A stretch of DNA of 64,000 bases. It comes from Lepas anatifera. Its lineage: Eukaryota > Arthropoda > Thecostraca > Lepadidae. The stretch is taken from NCBI GenBank assembly GCA_034440635.1, contig JAOTON010001697.1:1-64000 (forward strand), in the 5' to 3' direction. Each line of letters begins with the position of its first letter. The stretch's first letter is position 1. Position numbers and translations under genes: made by a program. Of the stretch, positions 57,601 through 64,000 are shown piece by piece. The notes below the pieces were generated by a model. It searched no databases, had not been told where the DNA came from, and saw nothing but the letters and a program-made list of their open reading frames with translations.

Positions 57601-58779
57601 ACTAAGAGTATCCTTCAAATTTTCCTGTTTCTCATTTCAGGGTCTTCAAAATCGTTAAATAACAGGCCTACTTGATCACCCAGTTATATGTCCAGCTATA
57701 AGGCAAGAACATGGTAGTATCAATAACGGTATACTTGTTATGGATAGTCTCATAATTAGGCACCCCCAAAAATCGTTTAGTAAATCCACGCCCTTGGGAA
57801 TGTGTGACTATAGAACAATGTTTACGATGACATTTTAGGGTGATTGTGGTTGAAAAGAGTTTAAACATGCACCACTCGTATTCAAGGTTTTTTCCTTCTG
57901 AGACTTTTCGCCGTAAAGCAAAACAAGGAGACATCATTGCAAGTAGACTCCAAAACCCACCTAGATTGCACGGACCGTGTATGATAAACGCACATCTTGA
58001 TTTAACCCCTTGGATTTAACAAATTCAGCACCAGCCATCAAAGACGGCGCCCACTGCTTTCAACAAGAATACAAAAATATTAGCGGCAGCCCGCGCCGCA
58101 CTCGTTCTGAAGGCCGCAGGCACCGAAAATGTACCAGGGCGACCAACGGCGACCAGGCGACCACGCAAGTCGGCGGTTTCGGCCGACTTGGTCGCCCATT
58201 GGTTGCCTATTGAAAAAATGAAAATCACCGACTTGTTACCGACTCGTGACAGATTCTAGTATATTCTAGTTTGAACTTAAAAATAGTACATGAATACGGT
58301 ACAGGGAGATGGCATCATCTAAAGTACCAGGTGATTTCAGTCGTTTTTCATAAAATGGGAACCAAAATTGTAATAAGAAGAAACATAACTAGCATAGACT
58401 AACAGCAACTAAGGGCGGTGATGATACCAGATATCTTTGGCCAAAGATGCCCCGTTGTAGCCAAGCTGTCTTTCACAAACACCAAACAAACCGGGAAACA
58501 AAGGCTAACTTGGCTCTTTGTCGAAGTAGATTCTGCCCATTCTTGGCCAAAGGAACTGGCAGACTTCATCCAATAGATTTTGATGGGCAGTGTATGTATT
58601 ACGGTGACGGGTGGAGACAGTGGAAAGGGTAAGCATATTTAGAAACAGGAGCGGATGGTGGAAGCTAAAATCATGGGAAAACAGATGGAATCAGAGTTTG
58701 ACACGGTTGCTGGGTCGCCAACCAAAAGATGATAGGGTCGCCGACGGCGTAGGTAGATCGGCAACTTTTTAGACCCCTG
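54655..58779. mobile_element. hAT-like DNA transposon, copy 2 (4,125 bp, inverted relative to copy 1)
   Basis: Inverted ends CAGGGGTCTAAAAA, flanked by a perfect 8 bp duplication CCTCTAAT (54647-54654 and 58780-58787). It is collinear with the element at 11718-15812 in the opposite orientation throughout. Both subterminal regions carry GTCGCCGA-type motifs. A tandem of ATAAATGGGAATG-type copies near 56893-56975 has one more copy than in the other element. Frames are short and no transposase domain is recognised. Two full-length copies that match while lacking an intact gene suggest a non-autonomous family moved by a transposase encoded elsewhere. Confidence 0.9.
58447..58632 (+). pseudogene. 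Short frame shared with the other hAT-like copy (unrecognised)
   Basis: 61 codons starting MPRCSQAVFHKHQ, the counterpart of 11865-12050 (-). GGGTAAGC directly follows WRQWK, giving a possible donor site about 150 bp before the element end. No known domain is seen, and conservation between copies may simply reflect shared descent. Confidence 0.25.
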
Positions 58780-58799
58780 CCTCTAATATTCCAGAAGGT

Positions 58800-59260
58800 C
58801 CTCAAGCTTTCACCCTGCTTTGACATCGCTGGAAAAGCTGATTCCGCGTTTAACGGCTGCAACATGCGTGAATGTTTTTGACACCACCGCTGTGACGGCG
58901 GCAGCCATGTCGCCACCGCCGCTCGCCGTGGCGGTAGCTGCTCGTTACGCCGCCTGTTTTTCATACATTTTTGAATACGTAACAAGGTGGTGGAGCGGCG
59001 CGGCGGGCCAAATGACTGCGCGCCGGTGGTCCGGGCGCCGACGCCGCCGTACCGCCCCCACCATTACACAGCGAATTACCGCGGCGGCGGCCGCCCAGGA
59101 GGCCGATCGGCACGCCCCGGCCACCGCCTGCGGCCTGCACTATTGACCACACGGTTGCAATCGTGTAGTTGTGGTTGATGGATGAGTCTGGTATCGGTTT
59201 GGGCGCGCTGGACGGTTTGCCGGCCGATTGGCTTTGTCACGCTGATTGGTAGAGGGGTTG
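58800..59260. promoter_or_regulatory. CpG-rich segment with two inverted CCAAT boxes
   Basis: About 300 bp of very CpG-dense sequence (for example CGCCGTACCGCC) is followed by two GATTGG motifs near 59225-59250. The arrangement is promoter-like, but no gene is recognised on either side. Low confidence. Confidence 0.3.
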
Positions 59261-60039
59261 GGGGTGCGTCAGGCCAAGAGTGTTCGTCACGCTAATATGT
59301 TGCAGAGTTGTGAAGTGGAGTGGTTTGGATCAGCCTTAGGAACAGGAGGGGAGTGAGAACTTTATGTGTAACATGTTAACTGCAGATATGCTAATGAAGC
59401 ATGACCCAGGGATGACAACGAGAAAGAAAGAAAAATCAAAATGTTCTTGAACATTCTGTTTTTTGGTCGTTCATATTCTTACAATAAATCCAATTGATCT
59501 ACGGAGAGGTCAAAACGGTGAGGATCAGAAAAAAACGCTCAGAGTATAGTCACCCTCAGGGCAGAATTGAACTGTCTCATTCCCAGAGCTTTGAATCGAA
59601 ATAGGTATGCATTTCGTTCTGAATCGGAATACTGATGATGCAAGCATGGCAACATCAGCCTGTCCAGACGGAGAAGTGGGGGTTGGAATGTGGACGGGAG
59701 GAGGTGCCGGCGCTTCCAGGCAGGGCAGCGGCACTCGCTGGGGGGCGGGGCCCGGCATTGGCCCGGCTGGGAGGTCCTGGCACTCACCGGGGCACTCAGC
59801 GGGCCCCCAGGGCGCTGACGTCTCTGTTGGCGCCGCTGGATGTGTGGGTCTGCGGAGTGGTGCCGTGCTGTAGTGTACCGGAGGCAATTGAAACATGTTT
59901 GTACCTCAAGTGTAAACGACGACCGGCACCAAACCACCGGACATGTTCATAAAACGATGTAGCTGATGATAATGTACTCAACATCACGGCTGCCAGTCCT
60001 TGGCAGCTCTGCGAGGGACAAGCTTGTGTGTGTGACTCT
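59261..60039. other. Stretch without recognisable gene
   Basis: A GC-rich part (59680-59850) gives overlapping frames on both strands with no family resemblance. Nothing is supported. Confidence 0.4.
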
Positions 60040-60352
60040 AGCCCTGTTCCAGCTGTCAGCACAGTTTTGTCAGCAGGACCTCTAACCTCTCCTCCAGAAA
60101 AGTAACATCAGCGCCATAATCGCCTCTTTTTGTGCTAAGTAAAGGGAACTCAAATCTTTATACCATTAAAAAATATTAGACTGCCACTTCGTGCACTTAC
60201 TGTTTTTTTTTCATCAGCACAAACAGCAGGCCGTCAGCCCGTAAAACCTCTAGAACTAGTTCCCGGGGAGAGGCTACAGTCCTGTGACGTGGGCGCAACG
60301 CGGCCCGCTGATTGGTGCTGACAAAAACTGTGCTGACAGCTGGAACAGGGCT
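60040..60352. mobile_element. 313 bp foldback / candidate MITE
   Basis: The left arm AGCCCTGTTCCAGCTGTCAG (continuing CACAGTTTTGTCAGCA to about 60075) is the inverse of the right arm, which ends CTGACAGCTGGAACAGGGCT (60317-60352). They differ only in the length of a T/A run. About 240 bp of unrelated sequence lies between. The flanks share only about 3 bp (TCT), so the target duplication and superfamily are unclear. Confidence 0.7.
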
Positions 60353-63220
60353 TCTATCTATGATCCCATTGCATCAGTTTGCGCTTTGCCAGACACTGCC
60401 AGAAATTCCATCATCTAAAATATGGAAAAGCCTCTTCAGAGTGCCAAGTTATTCCGAAAATGCCAGGATAAGTAAATGGGTAAGAAATTTCGAAATGTGT
60501 ATGCGTCATATTTCCCGTCAGCACAACAAGTGATCTCTTTTCGACCCAGGAGAGGGAAATCCTTGAGGCCCATGGAGAGGGTTGTGAGTGCACTCAGGCA
60601 GAGGGGGAGGGGGCTCTTGCCTCTATTCCTGTCCTGGATCCTCTTGTGAACCCAAAGGTCTTTCCGGAAAATAACAAATAAAGCTTGGCAAAAGGAGCGC
60701 CGCTGTCTAGGGAGGGCGGCGAAATAAACGAGCGGAGGTCTGCGGCCGGCCAAGGGAGGCGGCAATCCATGGAGGATGCCAGAAACCAAGTAGCCTCTGG
60801 CAGGGTCACCTTCTAAAGTCAACTTAGGCCGCCGTTACTGCAACATTCACGCTTTGAGGGTTCTGAACGGGCTCTGAACATTATTAGGACTTTCATCATT
60901 TGTAATATTTTTGTCATTCATACCTCATAATTATGAGGCTTCATAACTAAGCAAGAGGAAAAGCAGTATTTGTGGTTAATTAAAGGCTTTGCAAGGACTG
61001 CATCATGATAACTGTAGCCGAAAAAAATACGTGATTTCTGTCTCTCTCCAATTTTTTTTAGAATATTCAACTTGAATGATTTTGACCTCGTTTTCTATTT
61101 CTACAGGTGCCTATAATTATAAGCCATCATTAACTCCTCATGAGCTTATGGTTTCTGAAGCATTTATAAGCTTCTAAGGTGCTTTTAACTGTATTCAACA
61201 CTAATGCCTTAAAGTATAATCAAGTGTAGCTGTAGTATAGCCATGCGATACATTATCTCAATCATGATCACAACTTTATTGAATTGTCTGAGGACAGAGC
61301 AGTAAACCCACCCACCCTGTGCAACTCGAGCGTCTTGGAAGCAAACGTGAGCATGACCTTTAGGCGGTAATCTCCACGAAAGTCAGCACCTCTGGAGTAG
61401 CCAGCTGGTGCTGAAACGCACGGCCGGGGCAGACGGGCGTGTCCGTCAGCTGGCTCTGAGCCGCTCGGCGCTGTTTGGCCGCCCAGCTCGGTCTTCAGCA
61501 GGGCCTGTCGATCCGGGCGTGGCTCTCTCTCCTCCACCTGGCCAATATCGCCGCCCCGGCTAAGAGGATCGGCCCCAGCCCGCTAATAACGCGCGTCCGG
61601 CCGTCCAAAGCCGAGCTGTATCGGCCCGCTAAGCCGACGCGGGCTGGATCCATGCGACGGCGCCGTAATAAGTGCTGAGCCGACGGCGTCCGCCACGCCT
61701 GTAGTGATTTCCTATAACCAGAGCACACGAGCCGGACCAGCGGCTCCTCGGCACCTTCTAACAAGGACATACTCGGATTGGAGCGGACCTGGCTGACTCT
61801 CATCTAACAGAGCTGCTGTTGGCTGAATTGGCGATGTGTAGAATTTTAGAGCCAACATTCTACAGATGGCTAATTCAATCAGCCGATGAGCAGTCTCGAT
61901 CAATTCTATGCCTGTGGCTGTTGGCTTGAAGAAGGCGTGGGTGTTTGGTGGCGCTGTCCATTTCGCTCCTGCACCTGCAGGTAAAATGTGGACCGCGGCT
62001 CCTTTGAGGTTCGCACACCTTTGGCACTGATGGATACGGTGCCATAACGGGAAAACCGGTAGCAATCGTGTTCAGCCGATGAGCTGACAGCACACCCAGC
62101 GGGTTTACGTGCAGGCACTGGGGCGTGACCGCGGATTATCTGGGCTGATTCAGTTTCCACATATCCAGTCTCGTACCGGAACACGGCAGAAGTTTGTATT
62201 TCGTCCGATCCACACCTATCTTAAACAGCATACTCTTCCTCGCGACGCTTAGCCTCAGTTCGATTCAAAACTAAATGCATTCAGTATACTATATATGCAT
62301 AAGATAATCGGGATGGAGAAGTAGCTAAATAGTGTCTCTGGGAATAAGCTCTTTACTCTTATTTGTGCTCATTTAGACGGGAGCATGGGACAATCAATAA
62401 GCAAGACAGCGCAATCAAAACTGCAGGTAAGCCCGGGGACAGCTTCAAAACAAACCGAACCAGCCATAGCACCCTGTCTCAGCTTTTGAAGCCATGTCGT
62501 TTCATAGAGCAGGAGGTGAAAGGACTGACTGATGCAAGTTTTGGCTACATTAAACACACTCCTGTGAGATGTCCAGATAAGCACCCATGGACATGCACAT
62601 CTGATGTTTGTTTATCATTACACCACGTGTTGGCGACAACTGACATAAGCAGTTGGTGTTTATGCACGTGTGAGCTGATACACGGTCTTTGTCTGAAACA
62701 CTTGTTTTTTAAATCATGTTTTCGCTTGGTAAACACTGATATTTCAAATTGCTTTTCACGCTTACACATTTTCTCCAATTTAAGAGCTATTTTCTTAACT
62801 CAGATACAGGTTGTGAGCTTCAAATTATTGAGCTGGGGAGAGCAAGTTTGGCAGTGACTCTACTGGCTATACTTGATCATACTTGATTTCACTAATATAA
62901 TCCATATTGTAAAATCATCCTAAATTGCCAATGTCGTATTATTTTCTTTGACAAAATGGTAGAAAATAACATATCATTGGCGGATTCTAAACTTCAAATA
63001 GTAAGACCGTAACAAATGACGGCTTTGGGTGACATGACGTGAGGTCTCTATGCGACGTTAATGGACCATTTCGTGCATTTTTGCGGCCATTTTTTACATA
63101 AAACATGAGAAAACTGATTTTATATCTCTCTCATTAAGTGCAATGTCATACGATAAATCGTGCAAGTGGACCAAAAACCCATGACAACAGCTTAATATAT
63201 AATAAGCAAACGTTACATGT
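60353..63220. other. Stretch without recognisable gene
   Basis: Unique sequence. 61370-61760 is CpG-rich. The longest frame, 62363-62857 (+, 164 codons, starting MCSFRREHGTINKQ), is Cys/Ser/Leu-rich and matches no family I recognise. It has no clear initiation or splice context and is not called a gene. An exon of an unknown gene cannot be excluded. Confidence 0.4.
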
Positions 63221-63221
63221 T

Positions 63222-64000
<779 letters not shown>

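Noticed and set aside
58820..59178. Coding exon in the CpG-rich segment
   Set aside because: Several frames are open on both strands, as expected from GC-rich, stop-poor DNA, and the translations are Arg/Ala/Pro-rich without a known domain.
62363..62857. 164-codon frame as a real exon
   Set aside because: No recognisable domain, no supporting splice or initiation context, and composition like neighbouring non-coding DNA. Not excluded, but not supported.

Overview
The window reads as repeat-dominated intergenic DNA from an animal genome, probably an invertebrate. I infer this from Penelope-like, hAT-type and piggyBac-like elements, many satellites and minisatellites, and CpG that looks undepleted by eye. 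No species can be named. I found no intact host protein gene, rRNA, tRNA or CRISPR. Most open frames are short and follow repeat periodicity. The only recognisable coding sequence is decayed Penelope-like retroelement: reverse transcriptase and GIY-YIG endonuclease pieces.

Layout. 1-973 is a degenerate GC-rich minisatellite. 974-34964 is a tandem array of 16 units with two main lengths, about 1.80 and 1.97 kb. They fall into at least four sequence subfamilies. Unit 6 is split by a 4,095 bp hAT-like element (11718-15812). 34965 to about 36780 returns to the same kind of GC-rich minisatellite. From 36.8 to 64 kb there is unique, partly AT-rich sequence. It carries a 922 bp MITE-like element (38683-39604), a 193 bp hAT MITE (41786-41978), a Penelope-like insertion of two inverted truncated copies with a 12 bp target duplication (44934-47264) that itself contains a 389 bp hAT MITE, a 117 bp minisatellite, 59 bp, 32 bp, 30 bp and 20 bp tandem repeats, a piggyBac-like MITE (51957-52979), a second, oppositely oriented copy of the 4.1 kb hAT-like element (54655-58779), a foldback at 60040-60352 and a (TA)n(TG)n microsatellite.

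The main points of interest are in the satellite. Fifteen of 16 units keep a perfect 16 bp palindrome that contains an NRF-1-type site, and the sixteenth has one mismatch. In the units I compared it is followed closely by an inverted CCAAT box. Unit junctions carry a 15 bp foldback stem next to a small structured module in which one base pair changes in a compensatory way between copies. Both outer edges of the array fall in the loop of that foldback. In the Penelope insertion, both arms carry hammerhead-ribozyme-like cores. All identities rest on reading by eye; no alignment or database search was run.
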